From positions 1-63,745 of the forward strand of contig NZ_HE610966.1 of the NCBI RefSeq assembly GCF_000285515.1: a stretch of DNA of 63,745 nt, written 5' to 3'. Shown in pieces: positions 11,595 to 21,381 of this stretch. Under the pieces are notes generated by a model. The model saw nothing but the letters and a program-made list of their open reading frames with translations. It was not told the origin of the DNA and searched no databases. The position numbers and the translations under genes are program-made. Origin of the DNA: Paenibacillus senegalensis JC66. GTDB taxonomy: Bacteria > Bacillota > Bacilli > Paenibacillales > NBRC-103111. Positions within the stretch are counted from its first letter, which is position 1. Every line of letters begins with the position of its first letter.

Positions 11595-12470
11595 TCATTT
11601 TTGATGCAACTGTTGAATCAGCTGCCGCAGCTCTTCATCGGAAAAGCCATAAGCTTCGTTACAAAAATGACAAACGACCTCTGCCTTGGAATCTTCGCGC
11701 AAAATAGCTTCCAGCTCATCAACACCTAGGCTGATAAGCGTTTGTTCTACACGATCTCTCGAGCATTTGCACTGGAACTGAATCGGGCTTTTTTCCAGCG
11801 ATCTAATCTCGCCCACCGCCGACTCGAGAATTTGTTCAAGAGAGCTGCCGGAGTCCAGCAAAGCTGTAATCGGGGGGAGCTGACTGATCTTCTGCTCTAT
11901 TTGTGTGATTTCCTCATCCGACAATCCGGGAAGAAGCTGGATTATAAATCCGCCCGCGGCTTTAACCGATAAGTCTCTATCCACCAGAACGCCTAATGCT
12001 ACAGCGGACGGAGTTTGCTCGGATTTAGCAAAGTAATAGGTAAAGTCCTCCGCCAGCTCACCGGAAATAATCGGCACACTTCCCCGGTAAGGCTCCTTAA
12101 GACCTAAGTCTTTGATCACGTACAGGTACCCTTCACCAACTGCTCCCGCTACATCCAGCTTGCCAATAGCATTCAAGGGCAGGTCCGTTTCCGGGTGCTC
12201 CACGTAGCCGCGAACATCGCCATGAGCGTTCGCATCAACTACGATTTGACCAAGGGGGCCATCCCCCTTAACCTGAATGGTCAGCTTTTCTTCTCCCTTC
12301 TGCATCATGCCCATCATTGCCCCGGCTGTCGCCGTTCTGCCGAGCGCCGCCGTAGCGGTAGGCATACAATGATGTCTTTGCCGCAGCTCTTCAACCAATT
12401 CTTTGGTGCGAACTGCAATCGCCCGTACCTTTCCTCCTAATGCGGTCGCCCGCAACAATTGATCCGCCAT
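11595..12470 (-). CDS. hslO: redox-regulated chaperone Hsp33
   Basis: Holdase activated by oxidation of a zinc-binding cysteine cluster. The 291-residue protein carries the C-terminal pair CKC (FQCKCSRDRV) and CHFC (VVCHFCNEAY) that binds Zn in the reduced state. The frame starts at ATG 12518, but ATG 12470 (MADQLLRATAL) preceded by GGGTGA fits the family N-terminus. Lies between coaX and yacD as in Bacillus. Confidence 0.94.
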   Translation of the reverse strand: MADQLLRATALGGKVRAIAVRTKELVEELRQRHHCMPTATAALGRTATAGAMMGMMQKGEEKLTIQVKGDGPLGQIVVDANAHGDVRGYVEHPETDLPLNAIGKLDVAGAVGEGYLYVIKDLGLKEPYRGSVPIISGELAEDFTYYFAKSEQTPSAVALGVLVDRDLSVKAAGGFIIQLLPGLSDEEITQIEQKISQLPPITALLDSGSSLEQILESAVGEIRSLEKSPIQFQCKCSRDRVEQTLISLGVDELEAILREDSKAEVVCHFCNEAYGFSDEELRQLIQQLHQK

Positions 12471-12530
12471 GTATCGCTCACCCGCTTTTTTATCTGTTCT
12501 GTTCTTGTTACTTAGCATTGTTCCTGATTT

Positions 12531-13304
12531 TTAAGACTGGGGGGAATTCCTTTCATACAAGATCCGCAATCCTTGAAGAGTTAATTGCGGGTCCACCACA
12601 TCGATCATTCTAGATTCAGTGGCAATCAATTCCGCCAATCCACCAGTAGCTATGACCTTAGGGTTAGTTCCAAATTCATCTCTTATTCGTCCGACGATTC
12701 CGTCCACTTGACCGGCGGCGCCGAATATAATTCCCGCTTGCATGGAAGTCACCGGATTGCGGCCAATAATCGACTTCGGCTTCGTCAGTTCGATTCGCGG
12801 AAGTTTGGCCGCTCTCTGATAGAGCGCTTCAGTGGAAATCCCTACACCCGGGGTAATGGCCCCGCCTATGTACTGTGCAGATTCATCGATATAACAAAAG
12901 GTGGTTGCCGTGCCGAAGTCTACAATGATGAGCGGCGTACCGTACAGCTCAATTCCGGCCACAGCATTCACAATCCGGTCAGCTCCGACCTCTCTTGGGT
13001 TCTCATAACGGATATTTAGTCCGGTTTTTATACCGGGACCAACTACGTAAGGAGTTTTCTTAATATACTTAACACTAAGCTGCTCAAGGGCAAACATAAG
13101 TGGAGGGACTACAGAGGAAATGATTACGCCTTCGACATCCGCTAAATCAAGTCCAGCGTGCTGGAATAAATTATAAACCGTCATGCCGTACTCATCCGGC
13201 GTAGCGGTCCGGTTGGTGCTTAGCCTCCAATGATGCAGAAGCTGCTGCTGCTTGTAAATGCCTAGAACGATATTGGTATTGCCCACATCGACAACTAATA
13301 TCAT
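12531..13304 (-). CDS. coaX: type III pantothenate kinase
   Basis: First step of coenzyme A synthesis. 257-residue ASKHA-fold enzyme with the phosphate-binding [15 protein letters not shown], the adenosine/pantothenate segment [16 protein letters not shown] and [14 protein letters not shown] overlaps the nadC stop (ATGA), so it is translated as part of the nadA-B-C-coaX operon, joining NAD and CoA cofactor synthesis. Confidence 0.95.
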   Translation of the reverse strand: MILVVDVGNTNIVLGIYKQQQLLHHWRLSTNRTATPDEYGMTVYNLFQHAGLDLADVEGVIISSVVPPLMFALEQLSVKYIKKTPYVVGPGIKTGLNIRYENPREVGADRIVNAVAGIELYGTPLIIVDFGTATTFCYIDESAQYIGGAITPGVGISTEALYQRAAKLPRIELTKPKSIIGRNPVTSMQAGIIFGAAGQVDGIVGRIRDEFGTNPKVIATGGLAELIATESRMIDVVDPQLTLQGLRILYERNSPQS

Positions 13305-14167
13305 ACCTGCTGCCCCTTTGTCTTATTTAAGTCCAGACTGATATCCAGCGCATTCACCGAGTAGGTTAATCGGCCAACCGAGATTACATCGACTCCGGTT
13401 TCCGCGACGGCACGAATATTTTCCAAATTAATTGAGCCCGAGGCCTCAATAATGATGTGGGGGGAATGACTCTTGCTTAGCTGGACGGCCTTCTTCATAA
13501 GCTCAGGTGTCATATTATCGAGCATAATGATATCGGGCTGTTCAGCCAGCGCCTCTTCCAGCTGGGCGAGGTTTTCCACTTCAACTTCTATTTTCATCGT
13601 ATGGGGAATGTAAGCTCTAGCCGCGCGAATAGCCGGAGCTATTCCGCCTGCGCCTACGATATGATTATCCTTAATCATCACCGCATCGTATAACCCAAAG
13701 CGGTGGTTATGCCCGCCGCCTACTTTTACAGCGTACTTCTCCAGCATCCTATGGCCGGGTGTTGTTTTACGCGTATCGACAAGACGAGCCTTTGTCCCCG
13801 TGGTTTGTTCCACGAACTGTCTGGTGCGGGTCGCGATCCCGGACATTCTTTGCAATAGATTGAGGGCGAGCCGCTCGCCTGTCAGTATGCTCCGGGTAGC
13901 TCCTTGCACCTTGGCGATGATCGTCCCTTTTTCAGCAAAATCGCCTTCTGCTATGGCGGCATTAAATTGCAGTGAAGAATCAACTATACGAAACACTTCT
14001 TCGGCAACCGGCAGTCCCGCTATATACCCGCTTTCCTTCACATGTAAGATCCCTACCGATTGACTTTCAACAGGAATGGTTGCTTCGGTTGTTACATCCC
14101 CACTGCCAATATCCTCTCTTAACCAGAGACGAATTTGATCAGCAAAAGTTTCGTTTTTTGTAAACAT
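13301..14167 (-). CDS. nadC: quinolinate phosphoribosyltransferase
   Basis: Converts quinolinate and PRPP to nicotinate mononucleotide. 288 residues: [15 protein letters not shown] at the N-terminus, [39 protein letters not shown], and DNMTPE. The open frame begins at a GTG (14179), but that overlaps its own Shine-Dalgarno; the ATG at 14167 overlaps the nadB stop (TAATG) 11 nt from AGGAG and is preferred. Middle of the nadA-nadB-nadC-coaX operon. Confidence 0.95.
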   Translation of the reverse strand: MFTKNETFADQIRLWLREDIGSGDVTTEATIPVESQSVGILHVKESGYIAGLPVAEEVFRIVDSSLQFNAAIAEGDFAEKGTIIAKVQGATRSILTGERLALNLLQRMSGIATRTRQFVEQTTGTKARLVDTRKTTPGHRMLEKYAVKVGGGHNHRFGLYDAVMIKDNHIVGAGGIAPAIRAARAYIPHTMKIEVEVENLAQLEEALAEQPDIIMLDNMTPELMKKAVQLSKSHSPHIIIEASGSINLENIRAVAETGVDVISVGRLTYSVNALDISLDLNKTKGQQV

Positions 14168-15774
14168 TAGTTCATCCACTCCTCTAGAATCCCGTCCTTA
14201 CGACTGAATACGATATGCTTTCTCCAGAGCAAATCATCTTTTTTCGGAAAGTCCTCCCGGTAATGGCCGCCGCGGCTTTCTTCTCTAATTAGAGAAGCTT
14301 TTGCGGCAAGCAGCGCACAGGTCAGCAGGTTGGCAAATTCATACTCCTCACGTTTGGTGAGGCAGCTGTCAAAGATAGGCAGCTGGCGCAGAAGCTCCTC
14401 ATATCCCTTTTCCAATCCTTTAGCATTTCGGGACAGCCCTACGTAACGGAGCATAATTTTTTGCAGCTTAAGCCGCTTCTCAATAAAGGGCTGCGTACTT
14501 GTATCCTTGACATTCTTCGTGTAAGAAATAACAGGAGTTGAGGGCAGCGGCGGAAGGGAAAGAATCTCCTGTACAATGCGTCTCCCAAATACTACTGCTT
14601 CAGATAGTGAATTGCTGGCCAGACGATTGGCTCCATGCACACCTGTCGATGAAACCTCGCCGCAGGCGAATAGCCGCTTCACCGAAGTTTCTCCCATCAG
14701 CCCGGTTTTGACGCCACCCATCATATAGTGTGCGGCAGGGGCTACAGGTATCCAGTCTGAAGCCAGATCGAGCCCGTAGGAAATGCAAAATTCATAAATG
14801 GTAGGAAATCGCTGTTTAACTTTATCGGCAGCCTCATGCGTAAAATCAATAAATACAAAGGTCGAGTTGGTTTTCTCCATCTCCCGGACGATCGCACGGG
14901 CTACTACATCCCGCGGCGCAAGCTCCAGTTGAGGGTGGTAATTTTGCATAAATCGTTCCCCATGAATGTTGCGAAGTACAGCCCCTTCTCCGCGGACAGC
15001 TTCGGAAATCAAAAATCTTGGAGCACCCGGGTATACTAGAGCTGTAGGATGGAACTGAATAAATTCCATATCACGAATTAAGGCGCCTGCGCGATAAGCC
15101 AGAGCAATACCGTCTCCAGTCGCAATTACCGGATTGGTTGTATATCGGTACAATTGACCTGTCCCGCCTGTGCACAGCACAGTCGCTTGGGCTCTGACAA
15201 AGAGCTGTTTGCCGTCCGGTTTCTGAATCAAAGCACCGTAACATTCCCCATCCTCGGAGATTAAATCGATAACAAAATGGTCATCCCACACTTCAATGTT
15301 TGGATGCTTCATAGCCTTCTCAGAGAGTGCTCTCACGATCTCAAAGCCAGTCGCATCACCGTTGGCATGCAGGATTCTGCGCTGACTGTGGGCTCCTTCG
15401 CGGGTCAAAGCCAATTCCCCGTTCTCCTGGTCGAACTGGGCCCCCATATGAATCAAGTCGCGCACACCTTCCGGGCCCTCATGAACGAGAACATCCACCG
15501 CTTCGGGGTCGCATAAACCAGCCCCGGCTATCAAGGTGTCCTGGCGATGATAGGCTGGAGAGTCATTTTTAGAGATGACTGCAGCTATTCCCCCCTGTGC
15601 ATAGCGGGTGTTGCTTTCCATAATAGTTTTTTTAGTGATTAGCAATACTTTGCGATTTTCAGCGGCTTTAATTGCAGTGAACAGTCCGGCAATACCGGCC
15701 CCGACGACCAACACTTCGGCTTCATAGCTGGGCCACTGCTCCAAATGAATATCAGTTAAATACCGGGGAATCAT
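14167..15774 (-). CDS. nadB: L-aspartate oxidase
   Basis: FAD enzyme that oxidises aspartate to iminoaspartate for NadA. 535 residues: Rossmann dinucleotide-binding VLVVGAGIAGLFTAI, TRYAQGGIAAV, FIQFHPTAL, the catalytic ISEAVRGEGAVLRN, and MMGGVKTGL...GEVSSTGVHGANRLASN, C-terminal helical bundle. ATG 15774 lies 8 nt after AAAGG; the upstream GTG (15783) overlaps that site. Separated from nadA by about 200 bp in which I see no gene. Confidence 0.96.
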   Translation of the reverse strand: MIPRYLTDIHLEQWPSYEAEVLVVGAGIAGLFTAIKAAENRKVLLITKKTIMESNTRYAQGGIAAVISKNDSPAYHRQDTLIAGAGLCDPEAVDVLVHEGPEGVRDLIHMGAQFDQENGELALTREGAHSQRRILHANGDATGFEIVRALSEKAMKHPNIEVWDDHFVIDLISEDGECYGALIQKPDGKQLFVRAQATVLCTGGTGQLYRYTTNPVIATGDGIALAYRAGALIRDMEFIQFHPTALVYPGAPRFLISEAVRGEGAVLRNIHGERFMQNYHPQLELAPRDVVARAIVREMEKTNSTFVFIDFTHEAADKVKQRFPTIYEFCISYGLDLASDWIPVAPAAHYMMGGVKTGLMGETSVKRLFACGEVSSTGVHGANRLASNSLSEAVVFGRRIVQEILSLPPLPSTPVISYTKNVKDTSTQPFIEKRLKLQKIMLRYVGLSRNAKGLEKGYEELLRQLPIFDSCLTKREEYEFANLLTCALLAAKASLIREESRGGHYREDFPKKDDLLWRKHIVFSRKDGILEEWMN

Positions 15775-15979
15775 CCGTTTCACCTTTCTTTATGAAAATG
15801 AGCCCATAGTCAGCAAACCGCCCAGCGGAAAGCTTGTCCTTTCCTTTCTGAGACGGTCGCTGCCGTAGCTATTTGTTATTTGCCGAATAGACTAATATTC
15901 TTGTGGAAATCTGGGGTGGAAAGTTTGCATTCAGGCCACAGATGGTTGGAAACCCGCATACAAAGGAAAGCAGCGCATG

Positions 15980-16918
15980 CTACTTTACCTGCAGCATGCG
16001 CTCTAAAGACAACCTGGCCTGATCCGCGATATGAGGTGGAACATAAATTTGAGGAGACATCGTCTCCAGGCATTTGGCCACTTTCTTTAAATTGTTCACT
16101 TTCATATTCGGACAAACGAGATACTTAGTTGCAAAATGGAATGTTTTATCCGGGCTATCTTTGCGCAGCTGATATCCGGTTCCATCTTCAGTACCAACGA
16201 TAAATTCTTTGGCCGGCGATTCCTTGCAGTATTTAATAATCGCCGTAGTACTTCCGACAAAATCACCCAGCTTAACAACTTCCGGACGGCATTCAGGATG
16301 AACAACAAATTCCGCTTCCGGATACTTGGCCTTCATCTCTTCAACATCGCGTACAGTCAGCATGTCGTGAGTGTTGCAGTAGCCTTCCCAGATAATCATT
16401 TTCTTATCTGTGAATTTTGACACATAGTCACCCAAATTTTTATCCGGTACCCAGATGATCTCATCGGAATCGACGGATTCGATAACTTTTATGGCGTTAG
16501 CGGAGGTGCAGCAAATATCCGTTTCCGCCTTAACCTCTGCGGAGGTGTTAATATAAGCCACGACTTTGGCATTCGGGTGCTTCTTCTTCAAAGCTCTCAA
16601 GCCGTCTACATTTACCATGTCAGCCATGGGACAACCGGCTCTCTCGTCCGGAATGATGACGGTCTTATTCGGGGCCAGAATCTTAGCACTTTCGCCCATA
16701 AAATGAACGCCGCAAAAAACAATGACATCGGCATCTGTGGAAGCCGCTTTTTGCGCCAGCAAGAAGGAATCCCCCCGAAAATCAGCTACTTCCTGAATCT
16801 CGTCCCGCTGGTAATAATGCGCCAAAATAATCGCATTCCTTTCCTTCTTCAACTGAAGGATCCGCTCTTTCAACTGTTGGTTCTGCTCTTCTTTTCTTGC
16901 CAAAGCAAGAGCCTCCAT
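15980..16918 (-). CDS. nadA: quinolinate synthase
   Basis: [4Fe-4S] enzyme condensing iminoaspartate with dihydroxyacetone phosphate to quinolinate. 312 residues with AIILAHYYQRDEIQEVADF, GVHFMGESAKIL, and the three cluster cysteines in ICCTSANA, VHPECRPEV and CLETMSPQ. ATG 16918 after AGGAGG. Heads the NAD operon under the promoter at 17048-17076. The block is de novo NAD synthesis; B. subtilis keeps these genes elsewhere, so this placement is a clade marker. Confidence 0.96.
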   Translation of the reverse strand: MEALALARKEEQNQQLKERILQLKKERNAIILAHYYQRDEIQEVADFRGDSFLLAQKAASTDADVIVFCGVHFMGESAKILAPNKTVIIPDERAGCPMADMVNVDGLRALKKKHPNAKVVAYINTSAEVKAETDICCTSANAIKVIESVDSDEIIWVPDKNLGDYVSKFTDKKMIIWEGYCNTHDMLTVRDVEEMKAKYPEAEFVVHPECRPEVVKLGDFVGSTTAIIKYCKESPAKEFIVGTEDGTGYQLRKDSPDKTFHFATKYLVCPNMKVNNLKKVAKCLETMSPQIYVPPHIADQARLSLERMLQVK

Positions 16919-17047
16919 GCTTACTCCCCCTCCTAGCCCCAGATGGGACCAATTAAAAACAATGTATGACCCCTAGTGGTATTATGTTTGTACAAAAAAA
17001 TAAAATTTATCAAAGCATTCCTTGAGAATTCCCCCAAGTTTAACCCT

Positions 17048-17076
17048 AATTTACACAACCTCGCGCAAGGTGTCAA
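17048..17076 (-). promoter_or_regulatory. sigma-A promoter of the nadA operon
   Basis: Minus-strand TTGACA (17071-17076), 17-bp spacer, TAAATT (17048-17053). The spacer contains a near-palindrome (CCTTGCGCGAGG) and an inverted repeat lies directly upstream, so repression by an NAD- or niacin-responsive regulator such as NiaR is plausible but not shown. Confidence 0.75.
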
Positions 17077-17091
17077 TGCATAAAAATGCAT
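17077..17091. promoter_or_regulatory. inverted repeat next to the nadA promoter
   Basis: TGCAT-AAAA-ATGCA, a perfect 5-bp inverted repeat abutting the -35 of the nadA promoter. Candidate operator; AT-rich context makes chance occurrence possible. Confidence 0.4.
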
Positions 17092-17164
17092 AAATCCCCC
17101 ATCAAGTGAAGCTTTGACCCGCTGTTTCTCATGGTTACTGATAAATTCTACGCAGGTCAACAAA

Positions 17165-17201
17165 AATCAGGCAGGAGCGCTATCCGCGTTCCTGCCTGAT
17201 T
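17165..17201 (-). terminator. intrinsic terminator of ftsH
   Basis: Perfect 12-bp stem (AATCAGGCAGGA / TCCTGCCTGATT) with a 13-nt loop and T-run on the minus strand, 14 nt after the ftsH stop. Confidence 0.95.
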
Positions 17202-17214
17202 ACTTGGCATCTTC

Positions 17215-19245
17215 CTATTCATCATTTTCTTTCTTATCATCTGACTTGGTGCTGTCGTCTTTTTTATCTTGGTCTTCGGATCTATTAGAGGGCTTTTGCT
17301 TGTTCTGCCCTTGAATTTTCACCCGGAGTTCTTCCTCACGCTTGTAAGCATCATAAGCCGATTCGCTCGCTGAACGCTCGGAGCGCTCTGCTCTTTCTTT
17401 TTCGTTGGCTGTATCTTCACCTACTGTGCCATGCTCGATCAAATGAATGATTTGTTCCTTAACCAGCGTTTCGCGCTGAAGTAAAGTATTAGCTACCAGA
17501 TGAACCTTGTCCTCATACTTCTGCAAGATTTCTTTGGCCTTGGCGTAACACTCACGAATCATTCTTTGCATTTCCTGATCAATTTCATAAGCTATCGCAT
17601 CACTGTAATTCTGTTCATGACCAATGTCTCTTCCTAAGAAAACCTGGCCTTGCGAGCTGCCGAATTGCATAGGTCCCAGCTTCTCGCTCATACCGTAATC
17701 GACAATCATACGACGGATGATCGAAGTGGCTTTGTTGAAATCATCATACGCACCGGTTCCGATTTCACCGATAAACAATTCTTCCGCAACCCGGCCTCCC
17801 AAAAGGCCTGTCACTTGATCCAGCAGTTCGGACTTGGTCACAACTAATGGATCTTCAGCTTCCTTGGGCTGCATCATCACATAACCGCCAGCCCGGCCGC
17901 GGGGAACGATGGTTACCTTGTGAACCATCCATGCATCACGTGCATAGTAACCGATGATCGCATGACCGGATTCATGATAGGCGAGAACTTTTCTGTCGCG
18001 TTCACTGATGACCCGGCTTTTCTTCTGAGTTCCGACTACGACCCGGTCGAAAGCTTCTTCAACATCTGCCATGCCGATTTCTTTCTTATTGCGGCGGGCC
18101 GCTATCAAAGCTGCTTCATTCAGCAAATTCTCCAGGTCTGCACCGGTAAACCCGGTCGTATAACGGGCAAGAACGTCCATCTTGACATCGTTAGCTAACG
18201 GCTTGTTACGCGCATGTACTTTAAGCACAGCCTCCCTGCCCTTGACATCCGGACGATCGACCGTAATTTGGCGGTCAAAACGACCAGGACGCAGCAAGGC
18301 CGGATCAAGAATGTCAGGCCGGTTCGTTGCGGCGATAATGATGATGCCTTCATTAGCGCCAAAACCGTCCATCTCGACCAAAAGCTGATTGAGCGTTTGC
18401 TCGCGCTCGTCGTGTCCTCCACCGAGCCCGGCTCCCCTTTGACGTCCGACAGCATCGATCTCGTCAATGAAAATAATACAAGGGGCGTTTTTCTTCGCGT
18501 TCTCGAATAAGTCGCGAACACGGGATGCACCGACCCCGACAAACATTTCAACAAAGTCGGAACCACTTATGCTGAAGAACGGAACACCCGCTTCTCCTGC
18601 AACTGCTCTCGCTAACAAGGTTTTACCCGTACCGGGGGGCCCGTTTAGCAGCACACCCTTAGGTATTCTTGCGCCTACAGCTGCGAATTTCCGCGGATCT
18701 TTTAAAAACTCAACGACCTCAACCAATTCCTGCTTCTCTTCATCTGCGCCAGCGACATCTTCAAAGGTGACTCGTTTTTTCTCTTCATTATATAGACGAG
18801 CCTTGCTCTTGCCGAAGTTCATCACCTTGCCGCCGCCGCCCTGGGCCTGATTCATCAGGAAGAAGAACAGGATGAAGATGATGACGAACGGAATAAGCGT
18901 AGTCAGAAAGGTGAGCCAAATGCTCCCTTCTTCCGCTTTCTCGTGGATTTCCTCCACGTTGCTCTCTTCAATGAGTGCAATAACTCTTTCGTCCATAGGG
19001 GCTCGGGTGACAAAGTTGGTACCCGATTCATATTTACCCCTGATCACATACGTGTAGCCTTCCGGCTTCACGGTTACTTCAGTGATCCTATCCCCCGCTT
19101 CTGCAGCGTTCGTGATTTCATTGCGGAACTGGCTGTACGAAATCTGCTCCTCTAAATTGTTCTGAGCACCAATAAACCTCCAGATTCCAACAACGACTAA
19201 AAAGAGAATTAGATAAAAACCAGTATTTCGGAGGACCCGATTCAT
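17215..19245 (-). CDS. ftsH: ATP-dependent membrane zinc metalloprotease FtsH
   Basis: Membrane-bound AAA+ protease for quality control and regulatory proteolysis. 676 residues: TM1 (about 8-26), extracytoplasmic domain, TM2 (about 108-130, [19 protein letters not shown]), Walker A GPPGTGKT, Walker [13 protein letters not shown], second region of homology [20 protein letters not shown], zinc site HESGH, and an acidic low-complexity tail. ATG 19245 after AGGAGG. Own promoter and terminator. Confidence 0.97.
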   Translation of the reverse strand: MNRVLRNTGFYLILFLVVVGIWRFIGAQNNLEEQISYSQFRNEITNAAEAGDRITEVTVKPEGYTYVIRGKYESGTNFVTRAPMDERVIALIEESNVEEIHEKAEEGSIWLTFLTTLIPFVIIFILFFFLMNQAQGGGGKVMNFGKSKARLYNEEKKRVTFEDVAGADEEKQELVEVVEFLKDPRKFAAVGARIPKGVLLNGPPGTGKTLLARAVAGEAGVPFFSISGSDFVEMFVGVGASRVRDLFENAKKNAPCIIFIDEIDAVGRQRGAGLGGGHDEREQTLNQLLVEMDGFGANEGIIIIAATNRPDILDPALLRPGRFDRQITVDRPDVKGREAVLKVHARNKPLANDVKMDVLARYTTGFTGADLENLLNEAALIAARRNKKEIGMADVEEAFDRVVVGTQKKSRVISERDRKVLAYHESGHAIIGYYARDAWMVHKVTIVPRGRAGGYVMMQPKEAEDPLVVTKSELLDQVTGLLGGRVAEELFIGEIGTGAYDDFNKATSIIRRMIVDYGMSEKLGPMQFGSSQGQVFLGRDIGHEQNYSDAIAYEIDQEMQRMIRECYAKAKEILQKYEDKVHLVANTLLQRETLVKEQIIHLIEHGTVGEDTANEKERAERSERSASESAYDAYKREEELRVKIQGQNKQKPSNRSEDQDKKDDSTKSDDKKENDE

Positions 19246-19278
19246 CCCCTACCTCCTCTCAAACGGCACACTTGTTTT

Positions 19279-19308
19279 ATTTTACCACAGCTGGTCTGCG
19301 CTTCACAA
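19279..19308 (-). promoter_or_regulatory. probable sigma-A promoter of ftsH
   Basis: Minus-strand TTGTGA (19303-19308), 18-bp spacer, TAAAAT (19279-19284) preceded by TGG, i.e. an extended -10. Sits 34 bp before the start codon, in the gap after hprT. Confidence 0.6.
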
Positions 19309-19345
19309 CAAAGCGGGAAACAAAGCGAACAGCCGAAGGTAGTCT

Positions 19346-19885
19346 CTAGTCAGAGTATACTTCTTGCTTCAGAATGCCGACGTAAGGCAGGTTCCTGTAC
19401 TTCTCCGCATAATCTAAGCCATAGCCTACAATGAATTCATCCGGAAGGGTAAAGCCCTTGTAATCCGGCTCGATCTTCACAGTCCTGCGAGCGGGCTTGT
19501 CAAACAGAGTTACAACCGAAACAGAGTGTGCGTTTCTTCTTTTTAATGTGTCGATTAAGTAATTTAAAGTAAGTCCACTGTCTATAATATCTTCTACAAT
19601 AAGAATGTCCCGCCCTTCTGCCGGAACGTCGAGATCCTTGATGATTTTGACTTCCCCTGAGGATCTCGTTGACTGTCCATAACTGGACACGGCCATAAAA
19701 TCCAGCTCCATGGGAATGGTGATGCGCTTGACCAAATCACCCATAAAGATAAAAGCGCCCTTCAAAACACAGATGACAAACAAATTGCGGCCGCGGTAGG
19801 CTTCGCTTATCTGTTCGCCAAGTTCCGCAACCTTACGGTTGATTTCTTCTTCGCTGAAAAGTACTTGTTGTATGTCGTTATGCAA
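19346..19885 (-). CDS. hprT: hypoxanthine phosphoribosyltransferase
   Basis: Purine salvage enzyme. 179 residues with the PRPP loop [30 protein letters not shown] and the C-terminal [18 protein letters not shown]. No ATG is available; a TTG at 19885, 9 nt after AGGGGG, gives [14 protein letters not shown], aligned with the B. subtilis start (HDIEKVLISEEEI). The earlier TTG (19894) touches the ribosome-binding site. Follows tilS by 50 nt, the standard order; in B. subtilis TilS and HprT are also adjacent and interact with ftsH expression. Confidence 0.95.
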   Translation of the reverse strand: MHNDIQQVLFSEEEINRKVAELGEQISEAYRGRNLFVICVLKGAFIFMGDLVKRITIPMELDFMAVSSYGQSTRSSGEVKIIKDLDVPAEGRDILIVEDIIDSGLTLNYLIDTLKRRNAHSVSVVTLFDKPARRTVKIEPDYKGFTLPDEFIVGYGLDYAEKYRNLPYVGILKQEVYSD

Positions 19886-19935
19886 ACGATGCAACCCCCT
19901 ACTTCATATCCTATGTGACAACAAATTTCCGCATG

Positions 19936-21357
19936 CTAAACCATTTCCGACTGCTCTTCACTAATGACTATGTATAAAAAACGGGTCGTGCTATCTGTTA
20001 CCGATGCATGAGCGGAACGCTTAACACCAGGAATCCATAACACCGAATTTTCTGAATCTACAAGCAAGGGCATGTGATCCCTCTTTCTTGGAGGGAGTTT
20101 AGCATCGATGAAAATATCTTTTACCTTTTTTGAGCCATTTAAACCAAAAACCTGCATCCGGTCCCCATTCCTTCGGTTACGAATAACTAACGGCAGACGC
20201 AAACGGTCATAATCAAATACCGCAGCCCGCCCGGCAAGCTCATTATGCAGCTCCGGCAAGGTATCCAAGATCATGTATTTCACATATTTACCCGTATTGG
20301 CGATCTCAAAACCATTCATTGTGAAATCCAGCGAATACTCAAAAAGAGCAGCTGGCTTATATCCCACTACTAGTGATATACGGTCATACTCCTTGAAAAA
20401 AGAGAGGTTTCTATGTATATCTAATGTCAGGTTTGAGGGGGCATTTCTCCCTATCGCCAACCGCATAGATTCTATAGCAGCGAAATCCACGGAATCCGCG
20501 CAGCAATCGAGATAATTTAATATTAGTTTAATCAAACGCCTTTGTAAAGCAACATGTAGAGTTAAGAAAGCTTTTGCCGAAAATGACATCTCACCTTCTG
20601 TATCGCTTTGGACCAGCTGCTTAAAAGCTTCCTCGCTTTCACTGTTCAGGTAGTCTTCCTCTGCGCGCATCATACCTGCTAAACGGTTAAGATTTTCAAC
20701 AAAATGGGGGTTGTAGGATTGCAGATAAGGAATCGCGTCTAAGCGGATGCGATTGCGGGTGTACTTACGTTCGGCGTTACTGCTGTCTAGCTGATATTCC
20801 AGCTTATGCTCCTTGCAGTAGCCAATAAGTTCCTCTTTGTGCACATCAAGAAGCGGTCTGACTAATTGCAAGCCATTCCAGGATTGGCTGTAAGCCATTC
20901 CAGCTAGGCCAGATGGCCCCGTCCCGCGAATCAGCCTCATCAGGATTGTCTCCGCTTGATCATCCGCATGATGCCCCAATACTATCTTCCTTGCCTTAAA
21001 TTGCCCTGCCACATGGGCAAGAAATTGGAGCCGCTTCTCCCTTGCCGCATTCTGGGCATTGTCACCTGTTTCCCGAATATAGGCGGGAACATCGATAACA
21101 GCGATTTGACATGGGATGCCGGCCTGCTCGGCCCAGCCCTGAACAAACTCAGCCTCAAGTACAGACTCTTCTTTCCTGAACTGGTGATTGACATGGCCGA
21201 TCATCAGCTTCCAGTTCCAGGTCTTTGCCAGCTGTAACAGCAGATGAATCAGCGCCATCGAATCCGGTCCGCCGGAAACCGCTGCTACCAGGCGTTCACC
21301 GGGTGCGATCAATTTTTCTTGCTGAATAAGCTGCTCTACCTTGTGGATCAACTGCAT
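19936..21357 (-). CDS. tilS: tRNA(Ile)-lysidine synthetase
   Basis: ATP-dependent modification of C34 to lysidine in tRNA-Ile(CAU), essential for AUA decoding. 473 residues: N-type ATP pyrophosphatase with P-loop AAVSGGPDSMAL, GHHADDQAETILMR, then the TilS-specific and C-terminal domains (about 390-465, NRRNGDRMQVFGLNGSKKVK... DHMPLL). ATG 21357 after AAAGGA. Confidence 0.95.
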   Translation of the reverse strand: MQLIHKVEQLIQQEKLIAPGERLVAAVSGGPDSMALIHLLLQLAKTWNWKLMIGHVNHQFRKEESVLEAEFVQGWAEQAGIPCQIAVIDVPAYIRETGDNAQNAAREKRLQFLAHVAGQFKARKIVLGHHADDQAETILMRLIRGTGPSGLAGMAYSQSWNGLQLVRPLLDVHKEELIGYCKEHKLEYQLDSSNAERKYTRNRIRLDAIPYLQSYNPHFVENLNRLAGMMRAEEDYLNSESEEAFKQLVQSDTEGEMSFSAKAFLTLHVALQRRLIKLILNYLDCCADSVDFAAIESMRLAIGRNAPSNLTLDIHRNLSFFKEYDRISLVVGYKPAALFEYSLDFTMNGFEIANTGKYVKYMILDTLPELHNELAGRAAVFDYDRLRLPLVIRNRRNGDRMQVFGLNGSKKVKDIFIDAKLPPRKRDHMPLLVDSENSVLWIPGVKRSAHASVTDSTTRFLYIVISEEQSEMV

Positions 21358-21381
21358 CTTCTTTATAGTCCTTTCCGGTAA

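Noticed and set aside
17215-19245. FtsH zinc motif reads HESGH rather than HEAGH.
   Set aside because: HExGH is preserved; the middle residue varies and the protein should be active.
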